DNA of 64,000 nt from CAVTPD01 sp963736575 (GCA_963736575.1 CAVTPD010000001.1:558001-622000), one strand, 5' to 3'; positions 26,021 to 33,205 are shown, counted from the first letter of the stretch. Notes: a model not told the origin generated them from the sequence alone. Numbers and translations are program-made.

Positions 26021-26314
26021 TTAAATCAATTTCTTTGATCTTTCAATTGAACGAATTAAGACTGGATTTTTTAATGTTTGTTCTTCAACCAAATCTACTT
26101 TTCGTTTTAAAAGGGCTTCAAGTTTTGATTTCAGGTCTACATAATTTGAAAAGTATTGTTTAATATCAAAATCTCTAAAGGAAACTAACAAGTCAACATC
26201 GCTTGTTTCATTAAAGGCATCGGTTTCGGCAGATCCAAAAAAGTACATTTTTTCGACTTGGTGATTAGCGCAAAGCGAAACTATGCGATCCATATTTGAA
26301 GAAATGATACCCAT
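26021..26314 (-). CDS. Minimal nucleotidyltransferase (MntA-like antitoxin)
   Basis: 97-aa MNT domain with the complete motif FFGSAETDAFNETSDVDLLV (GS, then DxD) and a third acidic strand, VDLVEE. Such proteins neutralise HEPN toxins by adenylylating a Tyr near the R-x4-H site. The partner gene directly downstream is only a fragment. A perfect 10-bp inverted repeat spans its start codon and could be an operator. Confidence 0.88.
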   Translation of the reverse strand: MGIISSNMDRIVSLCANHQVEKMYFFGSAETDAFNETSDVDLLVSFRDFDIKQYFSNYVDLKSKLEALLKRKVDLVEEQTLKNPVLIRSIERSKKLI

Positions 26315-26346
26315 ATCTCAAAAATACAAAAAGCGTTGAGATATGG
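26311..26346. promoter_or_regulatory. Inverted repeat at the MNT start
   Basis: CCATATCTCA (26311-26320) and TGAGATATGG (26337-26346) are exact inverses separated by 16 bases. The left arm includes the start codon of the MNT gene. Suits autoregulation by a dimeric repressor. Confidence 0.5.
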
Positions 26347-26460
26347 TAGCTTTTGTGATGCTATTTACGTTTTATGCAGTTTTCTAAATACTAAGACCGC
26401 TTATAATCAAAAAAAAGTGTGTTTTATGAAAGTTAATGCAGATTGTTTGTTTCTTTAATG

Positions 26461-26573
26461 AGTTAAGAACATTGATATTGAAGAGCTTAAGGCTCAGTTC
26501 AAGAAGTGATTCTGAACAAACTTATATAAGGAAGCAAGCCTGACTTACAACAATACCGGCTTTTTTATTTGTG
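26461..26573 (+). repeat. Duplicate of the 47-aa gene's 3' end and terminator
   Basis: Matches 25692-25799: 48 identical bases, then the stop codon changed from TAA to TGA, then 27 more identical bases, then a 4-base insertion and a short diverged block in the terminator loop. No start codon or full reading frame. The flanked segment carries the MNT/HEPN remnant. The 26315-26757 gap otherwise holds the 26576 repeat motif and a REP-like palindrome; no gene seen. Confidence 0.9.
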
Positions 26574-26679
26574 GAGGTTTTTAGGAATCTTATAGCTTAC
26601 AAACGCTATTCTCAAACAACCTTCTGTAATACACAGGGTTGATTGTTTTTTTGTGTTATAGTGCGATACAATCGCGTTT

Positions 26680-26710
26680 CTCGTCAGTCCCCGTTGCAAA
26701 CGAGGACGAG
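26680..26710. repeat. REP-like palindrome
   Basis: CTCGTC (26680-26685) and GACGAG (26705-26710) enclose CCCCGTTGCAAACGAG, an imperfect inner stem with a TTGCAA centre. It resembles the short palindromes mobilised by REP-associated tyrosine transposases in Bacteroidota. No such transposase is in the window. Confidence 0.45.
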
Positions 26711-26757
26711 TGGGTGTTTTTTTTGTATTAGGTTTTTCTTAAGCTCTAAGTAAGACA

Positions 26758-27320
26758 CTATTTTAAAGTATTACGCACACTTTTTTGTTTAATTATTTCA
26801 AAAATACCTAAAGCTAGAATTGTAATTATAATTCCTTGTAGAAATAACATTGCAATCCCTAATGTGAATGAATTCATAATTTCAGGTCTTCTATTTTCGG
26901 TTAGATAATTATGATGATAACTAGTTGACATTATCACAAAACGCTCAAAATAAAACCCGCTTTTCATTCCGAATACTACTATAAGAACATACCAATATTT
27001 TAATGTTAATTTTTTGATGAATAAAGTGAATGGCAAAATTAAAGCTGATAAGAACATTGTCCAGTATGCAATTTTATAAGGTCCAGTTGTTCAGTCTATA
27101 AAAACATATTCTTCTGGTTTTAAAGTCATCCCAATCAAATAGAAAGCCCAGTAATTAAAGTATAAAGAATGATTGTCCAGCGAATTAAATTCAATACTTT
27201 TTTAGTTTCAAATCGGTTTTTGAAGAAGCATTCGACAAGCATTAAAGAGAGAATTATTGGAATAAGACAATGAATCAGATTCATGTCAATTATTTCAATA
27301 ATGCATTTATATAATTCCAT
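26758..27320 (-). pseudogene. Broken membrane protein, NrfD/ActC-like
   Basis: The 3' part (26758-27057) encodes two or three membrane helices with KSGFYFERFVIMSTSYHH, close to the GMWFERFVI-x-VTSL block of ActC/NrfD subunits of alternative complex III. Its upstream frame reads FIDxTTGPYKIAYWTMF with an in-frame TGA. Further upstream, a 61-codon frame (27135-27320, two helices) joins only through a frameshift near 27150. Together they look like one decayed gene of about 185 codons. The family assignment is tentative. Confidence 0.5.
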
Positions 27321-27421
27321 TGTTTGTTTTCTATGTAATGCTACATACTTAAATTGTTCACAATGGCAGTTCAGGTAGTGTAAATTAAACTCTGTCTACT
27401 TTGTATATCGGTGAGTTTGTT

Positions 27422-28240
27422 TCATTCAATCTTTCTTACAACTTCATTCATCGTATAGTGAACAAATTGTTTTCCTAATTCTGTCAATTCATAACTATCT
27501 TCATTATCAAAAGCGGACGTTAATGTTCCACTTACAGATTTTTTTCTTTTTGAAGATTTTAAAAAATTTCCGTAATAATCTGTTGGTCTATATTGCCTTA
27601 TCACGCTCCCTGTACTTAAGTCCCTAATCAGTAATTTAAATAAATCAGCTTCCATAGAATCTTCACGAACATTTTTGCCACTAACCTGCTGCCAAATATC
27701 ATGACGCGTTACTCCTTGATTTTGAAAAATTACTTTTATAACAGAAAAGTGTATTTCGTGATACAAATTAATCCAATCTATAAAAAGTCTAATCAAATCA
27801 TCCGGGACTAAATTCTGCGTACCTGAATTGATTAGTAATTTCCGTATTAATTCTCTTTTTTCGTTTGTGTCAGAGTTGTCCCAACTGCGAAATGACTTTC
27901 TAATAATTTGTAAGTATTCTTCACTTTCTAATCTTTCATTAATATCATCGTTAAATTCATCAATTTTTTTAACTACGTCAATCAATGTTTCGCCTAATAA
28001 CTTTATTTTATTTGTATGCTCAGCAAGCCAACGTTTGTAAAGTTCATTATTCTTCACTTGGCCCTCTTCTGATTTGAAGTCAGCCATAGCGCTAAGAAAA
28101 CCTCCAACCCAAGGAACGCTTCCCAAAGCAGCACTAAAAATTTTTGAAAAAATCCTTTTTCGTTTAGACTCAAATGAGTTCTCAAGCGCCTTCTTGATTT
28201 CTTCTTCTATAGATGTGTCTATTTTTGAAATTTCTTTCAT
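27422..28240 (-). CDS. Unknown protein of the defence hotspot (272 aa)
   Basis: Layout: charged N-terminus, a Gly-rich hydrophobic hairpin (SAALGSVPWVGGFLSAMADF, residues about 36-55), a long helical middle with coiled-coil character, a NEKRELIRKLLINSG segment at about 130, and a C-terminal winged-helix-like region ending YELTELGKQFVHYTM. The Gly-rich hairpin followed by helices and a terminal winged helix recalls DUF4393-like proteins, but I cannot assign it. It is the only intact gene of the central cassette. A 10-bp inverted repeat lies 51 bases upstream. Confidence 0.75.
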   Translation of the reverse strand: MKEISKIDTSIEEEIKKALENSFESKRKRIFSKIFSAALGSVPWVGGFLSAMADFKSEEGQVKNNELYKRWLAEHTNKIKLLGETLIDVVKKIDEFNDDINERLESEEYLQIIRKSFRSWDNSDTNEKRELIRKLLINSGTQNLVPDDLIRLFIDWINLYHEIHFSVIKVIFQNQGVTRHDIWQQVSGKNVREDSMEADLFKLLIRDLSTGSVIRQYRPTDYYGNFLKSSKRKKSVSGTLTSAFDNEDSYELTELGKQFVHYTMNEVVRKIE

Positions 28241-28290
28241 AGGTTAATTTTCTTAAATCATAGCTAATATATGACTCTGTATTAAAGTAA

Positions 28291-28324
28291 CTAACTATCT
28301 AATCTATACAAGCAAGATAGTTAG
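28291..28324. promoter_or_regulatory. Inverted repeat upstream of the 272-aa gene
   Basis: CTAACTATCT (28291-28300) and AGATAGTTAG (28315-28324) are exact inverses separated by 14 bases, 51 bases before the start. Possible operator. Confidence 0.45.
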
Positions 28325-28381
28325 AGCAAATGGGCTTTTCAATAACCTAACAACAGTTTTTGTAAGCGGCAGTATGTAAGC

Positions 28382-28444
28382 TTATTTCACTTTAAACTTT
28401 TTGCCCGGTAAAGGTTCAATCAAATCCTGGAATTCTAGAGATAG
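28382..28444 (-). pseudogene. Duplicate of the dprA 3' end (21 codons)
   Basis: On the minus strand this 63-bp segment encodes LSLEFQDLIEPLPGKKFKVK plus stop, identical in protein to the end of the DprA winged-helix gene at 30634-30696. The two differ at six positions, all synonymous (including TAA versus TAG). No upstream frame. It separates the central and AbiE cassettes. Confidence 0.92.
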
Positions 28445-28456
28445 GTTTTAGGAATC

Positions 28457-29320
28457 TTATATTATAAGGAAGTTATTACGTTTCACTTCCTTTTTTATAC
28501 CCTTTTGAAAAGCTGATAACAAGCTATAAGAATACTCAATATCATTTCCAGATTGTCTTGCCCATTCTTTTGCAATTTTTGAAAGATGAATTTCAGTAAG
28601 GTTTTCTGAAACTATTTTTTGAATACGTTCATTAAAAAGACGCGACTTATTTAGGTGTTTTCTAGCTTCTCTACCAAGTACTTCTGCCGCTATTATTTTC
28701 TCATCAAAATTCTCGGTAATCAATGTATCATAATGCTCTTCGGTTATTTTGTCAAATTCAATATCATAGAAATGCTCAATAATTTATAGAATATCTCCCA
28801 AATCACTATCTCTTTCTTCTGGTCTATCGCTCCATGCAATTAATTTTAAAAGTATCATTCCGGCCAAAGGAGGGATATTAACCCATTTGTCTTCTATTTG
28901 TACTGAGGATGGTGATTCTAATACCTCTTGAAATCCTATAATATGCAGATCTGAATACCTTTTGTTGAAATGTTCTGTATCGTTTTCTTCTATTTGACCA
29001 AATGGTAATAAGTCTATAACTACATTGTCTTTCTGGAAGTAATAAGTCCATGGTTCTTTTGCTTTACGAAAACCTTTTGTTTCTAAAGCTTTTCCAATCT
29101 CTTCGTAATCTCTAATTGTAGAAATCATGATAGCAAAATCAATGTCTTTTGTACCTCTACTCGGTTTAATATTTGCTTTAAGCAATTCTAAGGCAATTGC
29201 ACTTGCTCCTATTAGATAATAAGGGACTTTATATTGCTGCATTACAGTATCAATTAGGTGAAAAACTTCTGAAAAATGAGGTATGGCTAATTCTTTATAA
29301 GTTTGGTTGGATGTACTCAT
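28457..29320 (-). pseudogene. AbiEii-like nucleotidyltransferase toxin with in-frame stop
   Basis: The N-terminal 178 codons (28784-29320) carry the nucleotidyltransferase core: YLIGASAIALELL, GTKDIDFAIMI (DxD) and VVIDLLPFG, then LAGMILLKLIAWSDRPEERD. A TAA at 28784-28786 interrupts the frame after DLGDIL. The same frame continues for 20 more codons and then through the 88-codon stretch to 28457 (FYDIEF...REARKHL), giving a total near 287 codons, typical for AbiEii. A single nonsense change therefore seems to have inactivated the toxin. It overlaps the antitoxin end by 26 bases. Confidence 0.82.
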
Positions 29321-30266
29321 TAAATATCATTTCAGCAGTTTCTTTGTTTCTTTTTCCTCCTTTAATTAGCAGCTCTGCATAAACTATTATAGGTGGTGCC
29401 GTTTTGGTGTTAATTTCCTTGTTCCAAAACATTTCTATTACTTCCAAATCACCTTCTTTTTTTGGCTGAAGTTTATAATTCTTGATCAAAGTGGCTTGTC
29501 CTTCATTTGTATAAAGAATGTATTTTTCAGGCCTTAAATAATTTGTCAATATATCAGCAGCAGGTTCCCCTCCCCAAGTAGCAATGCCTTCGTTCAACTG
29601 AATTTCTTTCCAATTCAGCCCCATTTGATACGTTTTTTTTTTCAATGCGGGTTTAAGGATGGTTTGATAGTTTTCTATCCAGCGAAATAAAAGTTCTTTT
29701 CTGTTTTCCCAGATATATTCTTTTTTGTTTACAGGTAATATGTACCCTGTTGTTTTTAAGCCTTCTAAAACCTGCGGTATGTTCCCTAAAGCTACTCCTG
29801 TATATTCTGCAATTTCCCTCTGAGTTCTGTTAACGAGCTCTGGTTTCAGTAAAAAATGAAAGAGTACCTTTAAACCTGTTTTAGTAAATGCTCTATTACC
29901 TTTTTCTTTAGTTAAATGAAGTGGTTTGTGTGTATCCATTAACAAGAAAATGTTATCCTTCTCTATATAAACATTTCCATTCGCTTCTATGTATGGTATT
30001 TTACGTCCTCTTAAATCAATTTTAACTTTGTCTGGGATTCGTTCAGCTATCAAGAGTACGTCTGTGTATTTCCGTTTGAGTTCGTCTAATTGTATAACAA
30101 CATAATGCTGCACTTCTTTCTTTATCGCTATAAAAAAATGATATTGTTTTTGATCAGTGTTAATAGTGATTGTCCCATCCAAATGTGTGTTTGGCGTATA
30201 GTGAAACTGAAAAGGAAGTTCTTTTCGAATGTTTTCTAATGCAATATTTATAATGTCATCTCTCAT
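29295..30266 (-). CDS. AbiEi family type IV antitoxin / regulator (323 aa)
   Basis: Intact. The N-terminal half resembles a nuclease-like fold often found in Bacteroidota AbiEi relatives (IDLRGRKIPYIEANGNVYIE). A winged helix follows at about residues 140-180 (NRTQREIAEYTGVALGNIPQ, then VLEGLKTTGYI), and then the AbiEi-C-like region (GIATWGGEPAADILTNYLRP). Antitoxins of this type repress their own operon and counter an AbiEii nucleotidyltransferase, which lies directly downstream but is interrupted. A hairpin of TTGTTCA elements lies at its promoter. Confidence 0.85.
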   Translation of the reverse strand: MRDDIINIALENIRKELPFQFHYTPNTHLDGTITINTDQKQYHFFIAIKKEVQHYVVIQLDELKRKYTDVLLIAERIPDKVKIDLRGRKIPYIEANGNVYIEKDNIFLLMDTHKPLHLTKEKGNRAFTKTGLKVLFHFLLKPELVNRTQREIAEYTGVALGNIPQVLEGLKTTGYILPVNKKEYIWENRKELLFRWIENYQTILKPALKKKTYQMGLNWKEIQLNEGIATWGGEPAADILTNYLRPEKYILYTNEGQATLIKNYKLQPKKEGDLEVIEMFWNKEINTKTAPPIIVYAELLIKGGKRNKETAEMIFNEYIQPNL

Positions 30267-30282
30267 TTGTTCATAAATATAG

Positions 30283-30305
30283 CTTGTTCATTTTTTATGA
30301 ACAAG
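30283..30305. promoter_or_regulatory. AbiE operator-like inverted repeat
   Basis: CTTGTTCAT (30283-30291) and ATGAACAAG (30297-30305) form a perfect hairpin with a 5-T loop, 16 bases before the antitoxin start. Further TTGTTCA/TGAACA half-sites lie at 30268 and 30315. AbiEi proteins are known to autoregulate through inverted repeats. Confidence 0.6.
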
Positions 30306-30633
30306 TAAAAAACGTGAACATTTATGAGGTATTCATGAGTAGTTTGTTTTTAAAAAAACTAAACGAATATCCTTTCTTCTTCATTTATTTGCATTAAAAT
30401 TTTCCTTTCGAATACTTGAAAAGCTGTTCTTTTGATACGGGTTACTTTTATATAAATCAATAATCTTTAAATTCTATGTATTATATCATTAAGTTGAAGT
30501 TTAAAGTGATCTTTCGAAATTAGCTGCTCTTCTAGAAGGCGTCTTTATCTTCTTTCCATTTTTTAGCAATTATGTCAAAGGAGTGCGTTTCTTCGTAGTT
30601 AAAATTTTTTAGTTTAAAGAAAGGTGTTTTATA
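30306..30633. other. Intergenic stretch with possible coding debris
   Basis: No complete gene. On the minus strand, 30532-30615 reads as KLKNFNYEETHSFDIIAKKW then KEDKDAF and a stop, with Lys/Glu codon use like real genes, but no start or longer frame. Probably a leftover of another cassette just behind dprA. Confidence 0.4.
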
Positions 30634-30828
30634 CTATTTCACCTTAAACTTTTTGCCCGGTAAAGGCTCAATTAAATCCTGAAATTCTAGCGATAGAAGT
30701 ATTCCAGCTAGTTTGTTCAGTTCTATGCGTAATTCCCTACTTAAGTTGTCTATCGTACAACTTTCTTTGTCCAACAAGCAGTTATAAGTCAAAAGCTCTT
30801 GTTCGTTTAGTCCACTAAGATCGATCAC
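30634..30828 (-). CDS. dprA: DprA C-terminal winged-helix domain (separated by frameshift)
   Basis: 64 codons from a GTG start. LNEQELLTYNCL, IDNLSRELRIELNKLAGILL and LPGKKFKVK match the C-terminal winged helix of DprA. In relatives it is fused to the Rossmann core. Here the core gene stops at 30833-30835 and this domain is in the next frame, with the sequence GCTTAAAAAAGTG at the junction. A one-base indel in or near the A6 run explains it. Its final 63 bp are duplicated at 28382-28444. Confidence 0.8.
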   Translation of the reverse strand: MIDLSGLNEQELLTYNCLLDKESCTIDNLSRELRIELNKLAGILLSLEFQDLIEPLPGKKFKVK

Positions 30829-30832
30829 TTTT

Positions 30833-31744
30833 TTAAGCCTCGGTTTTCCGCGTGTCTTCGTCTTTCCAGCCCAGGTATTCTACTAACTCTTCGGTAGAAG
30901 TAAAAATTTTAGCAATGTGGTTCTGTATGATTTTATTGCAGCCTCTAGAGTATTTATGGTTAATGTTTCCAGGTACGGCATAGACTTCAATGTTGTAAGA
31001 ACTGGCAATTTCTGCCGTGATTAAAGCTCCGCCTTTTTCGGCAGCTTCTACTACAATTACAACATCGGCTAAGCCGGCAATTATTCGGTTTCTGGCCGGG
31101 AAGAAGTGTGGTTCTGGTTTTATGCCCGGCGGCAATTCCGATAAAATTGCCCCATTGTTTACCATTTCTTTGGCGGTAGAAATGTGTTCGGGTGGGTAGA
31201 TCACATCTGGTCCACTAGCGACAACCCCAATCGTTTCTAACTTATGCTGAAGGGCGGCACGGTGCGCTAAAATATCAATGCCGTAAGCCATGCCGCTTAC
31301 AATTATGGGGTTGTATTCTTTCAGTTCAGCAACAATTTCTTCGGTAACTTCTTTACCATACGGGCTGGCGTTGCGGGTGCCCACAATGCTTACTTTCCTT
31401 TTGGTGTTTAGGTTTTGTGTACCTCTTACATACAAATGTGACGGAGCATCGTCGTAGCGGGTTAGGTTCTTGGGGTATTCTGGGTCTATATAAGATATAA
31501 TTTGAGCTTTGCTGCTTGAGCATTTCTCTAGAATGGCATCTGCTTGTTCTAAATGCGCTTTAAATTCTAAGATTTTGAGTGCCGTTTTTTCACCAATGGT
31601 GGGTACTTTCAGTAATTCGCCTTTGGTTTTAGTTGCGATCTGTTGTGCGCTGCCAAAATAACTTAATAATTGTTTTATGGTAAAGTTACCAACGCCAGGT
31701 ACTAATGTAATGGCCAAGAGGTTTCTGAGCTCATCTGTATTCAT
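30833..31744 (-). CDS. dprA: DNA-processing protein DprA, core domains
   Basis: The N-terminal SAM/HhH-like region (LVPGVGNFTIKQLLSYFGS, VPTIGEKTALKI) is followed by the extended Rossmann fold: SIVGTRNASPYGKEVT, IVSGMAYGIDILAHRAAL, the HFFPARNRIIAGLADVVIVV loop and YAVPGNINHKYSRGCN. DprA protects incoming single-stranded DNA and loads RecA in natural transformation. The reading frame ends before the winged-helix domain, which follows in another frame. The two-domain core alone is active in many bacteria, so function may persist. Confidence 0.93.
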   Translation of the reverse strand: MNTDELRNLLAITLVPGVGNFTIKQLLSYFGSAQQIATKTKGELLKVPTIGEKTALKILEFKAHLEQADAILEKCSSSKAQIISYIDPEYPKNLTRYDDAPSHLYVRGTQNLNTKRKVSIVGTRNASPYGKEVTEEIVAELKEYNPIIVSGMAYGIDILAHRAALQHKLETIGVVASGPDVIYPPEHISTAKEMVNNGAILSELPPGIKPEPHFFPARNRIIAGLADVVIVVEAAEKGGALITAEIASSYNIEVYAVPGNINHKYSRGCNKIIQNHIAKIFTSTEELVEYLGWKDEDTRKTEA

Positions 31745-31770
31745 GAAAAGTTAAAAATTGAAGCTAAAAG

Positions 31771-32106
31771 TTAGATTTTGTCTTTTATATCGATTAAGAA
31801 ATGTTTGATTTTCTTTAAGGCATCAATCATTTCTAGGTTAGTGTCTATTTTCTTACGGTCAGTTTTTAAATATTCTTTAGCGCCTTGTAAGGTAAAACCA
31901 CGTCCTTTTACCAAATGGTAAATAGTTTGCAGGTTTTTAATGTCTTGCTGGGTAAACATTCGGTTTCCCTTTTTGTTCTTTTTGGGTTTAATCACATCAA
32001 ACTCGGTTTCCCAAAAACGCAACAGAGAAGGGGCCACATCTAACAGTTTAGATACTTCCCCAATGGAATAATACATTTTCTCAATTTCTCGTTCTTTGTA
32101 AGGCAT
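31771..32106 (-). CDS. MerR family transcriptional regulator
   Basis: 111 aa with a MerR HTH: YYSIGEVSKLLDVAPSLLRF, then WETEFDVIKPKKNKKGNRMF and the QQDIKNLQTIYHLVKGRGFT block, followed by a dimerisation helix and no effector domain. This short MerR type is conserved in Bacteroidota next to M23 peptidase and CapA-like or DprA genes. It lies directly after the CapA gene (stop and start abut) and before dprA. Confidence 0.9.
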   Translation of the reverse strand: MPYKEREIEKMYYSIGEVSKLLDVAPSLLRFWETEFDVIKPKKNKKGNRMFTQQDIKNLQTIYHLVKGRGFTLQGAKEYLKTDRKKIDTNLEMIDALKKIKHFLIDIKDKI

Positions 32107-33147
32107 CTATTCTTTAATTAGAAGTTTACCATCTATAAAATTAAGGCCATTATTAGGGAAATCGTTCAAGGTTAACTCTTTTATGATTTTGAAAGCGGCG
32201 TTTTCAGGATCAAAATAAGCAATGCCGGGTCTTAATTGTTTAGCGCCTATAATTTTACCTTTAATATAATCTCCTGTTGTAATGTCTATTTCTATATCTA
32301 AAATTGCGCCAGTTCCTTTAATGCCGGTAATGTTTACATTCCCATAAGTTAGAAAATTACCCAGCGAGTAGGCAATTAACTTGTTTTTGTACAATTCTGC
32401 ACCGCGTAAAACATGTGGGCCATGGCCAATAACTACATCTGCACCGGCATCAATTACCGCATGGGCGAATGCAATCACATTACCTCTGTTTTCGCCGTAG
32501 AATTTCTCAATTTCATTTGGCGTATGTTGTGCATTACTTCCTTCGGCACCACCATGGAAACTAACAATTATAATGTCTGCAATTTCATTTAGGCTAGCCA
32601 CTATTTCTTTGGCATTTTTAATGTCACCAACGTGGTAACTCACGGAAGAGAATCCAAAAGCTACTACACCAATTTTTATACTATCTCGGTCAATTAAGAT
32701 AGGCGTTTTTTTGGCAGCATAGTCAATGCCTAAACTGTCTAGTAAATATTTTGTATAGATAATACCGGGGTCGCCATAATCCGAGACATGATTGTTGTCT
32801 AGACTTAGCAAATCAAAGTTCATTTCTTTTAAGCGAGGGGCTGAAGTAGCAGGCATTCCAAATTCGTAACAGCGTTTGGCTTCTCGCGATTCAGGTCTGC
32901 ATTTTACGGGTTCAATTCCTTCGGTAACAAAAACACCTTCCAAGTTACCAAAAGTAACGTCTGCCGAGTCTAAATAAGCGGCAATGGAATCTACAAAGAT
33001 TTTACCGCTGTCTGGTGGTAATAAAGTAGATGGTGTGTAAGAACCCATCATAATATCACCAACCGCTTTAATACGTAAGGATTGTGCTTGGCTAATGGTA
33101 GAGAAAAGCCCTAAAAGGAAAATTGTAGCTATGAACTTATTAATCAT
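32107..33147 (-). CDS. CapA family exported metallophosphatase-like protein
   Basis: Signal peptide (MINKFIATIFLLGLFSTISQ, then AQS) and the CapA/PgsA fold: KAVGDIMMGSYTP, TFGNLEGVFV, LLSLDNNHVSDYG, IIIVSFHGGAEG and VVIGHGPHVLRG, all expected metal-site blocks. Relatives take part in poly-gamma-glutamate capsule formation, but in Bacteroidota lone copies have unknown roles. It lies between M23 and MerR in one leftward unit. Confidence 0.88.
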   Translation of the reverse strand: MINKFIATIFLLGLFSTISQAQSLRIKAVGDIMMGSYTPSTLLPPDSGKIFVDSIAAYLDSADVTFGNLEGVFVTEGIEPVKCRPESREAKRCYEFGMPATSAPRLKEMNFDLLSLDNNHVSDYGDPGIIYTKYLLDSLGIDYAAKKTPILIDRDSIKIGVVAFGFSSVSYHVGDIKNAKEIVASLNEIADIIIVSFHGGAEGSNAQHTPNEIEKFYGENRGNVIAFAHAVIDAGADVVIGHGPHVLRGAELYKNKLIAYSLGNFLTYGNVNITGIKGTGAILDIEIDITTGDYIKGKIIGAKQLRPGIAYFDPENAAFKIIKELTLNDFPNNGLNFIDGKLLIKE

Positions 33148-33205
33148 AGCTACAATTTACTATTCCATTCTAAAAAAAGAAGTATTGTATTGTATAAATG
33201 TATTC

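Noticed and set aside
27357..27421. Stretch resembling an insertion sequence end (GTGTAAATTAAACTCTGT)
   Set aside because: No partner inverted repeat or transposase found; similarity is from memory only.
30825..30842. Programmed ribosomal frameshift in dprA
   Set aside because: The zero-frame stop comes before most of the A-run and the P-site Ala codon would re-pair poorly after a +1 shift; a plain indel or sequence error is simpler.
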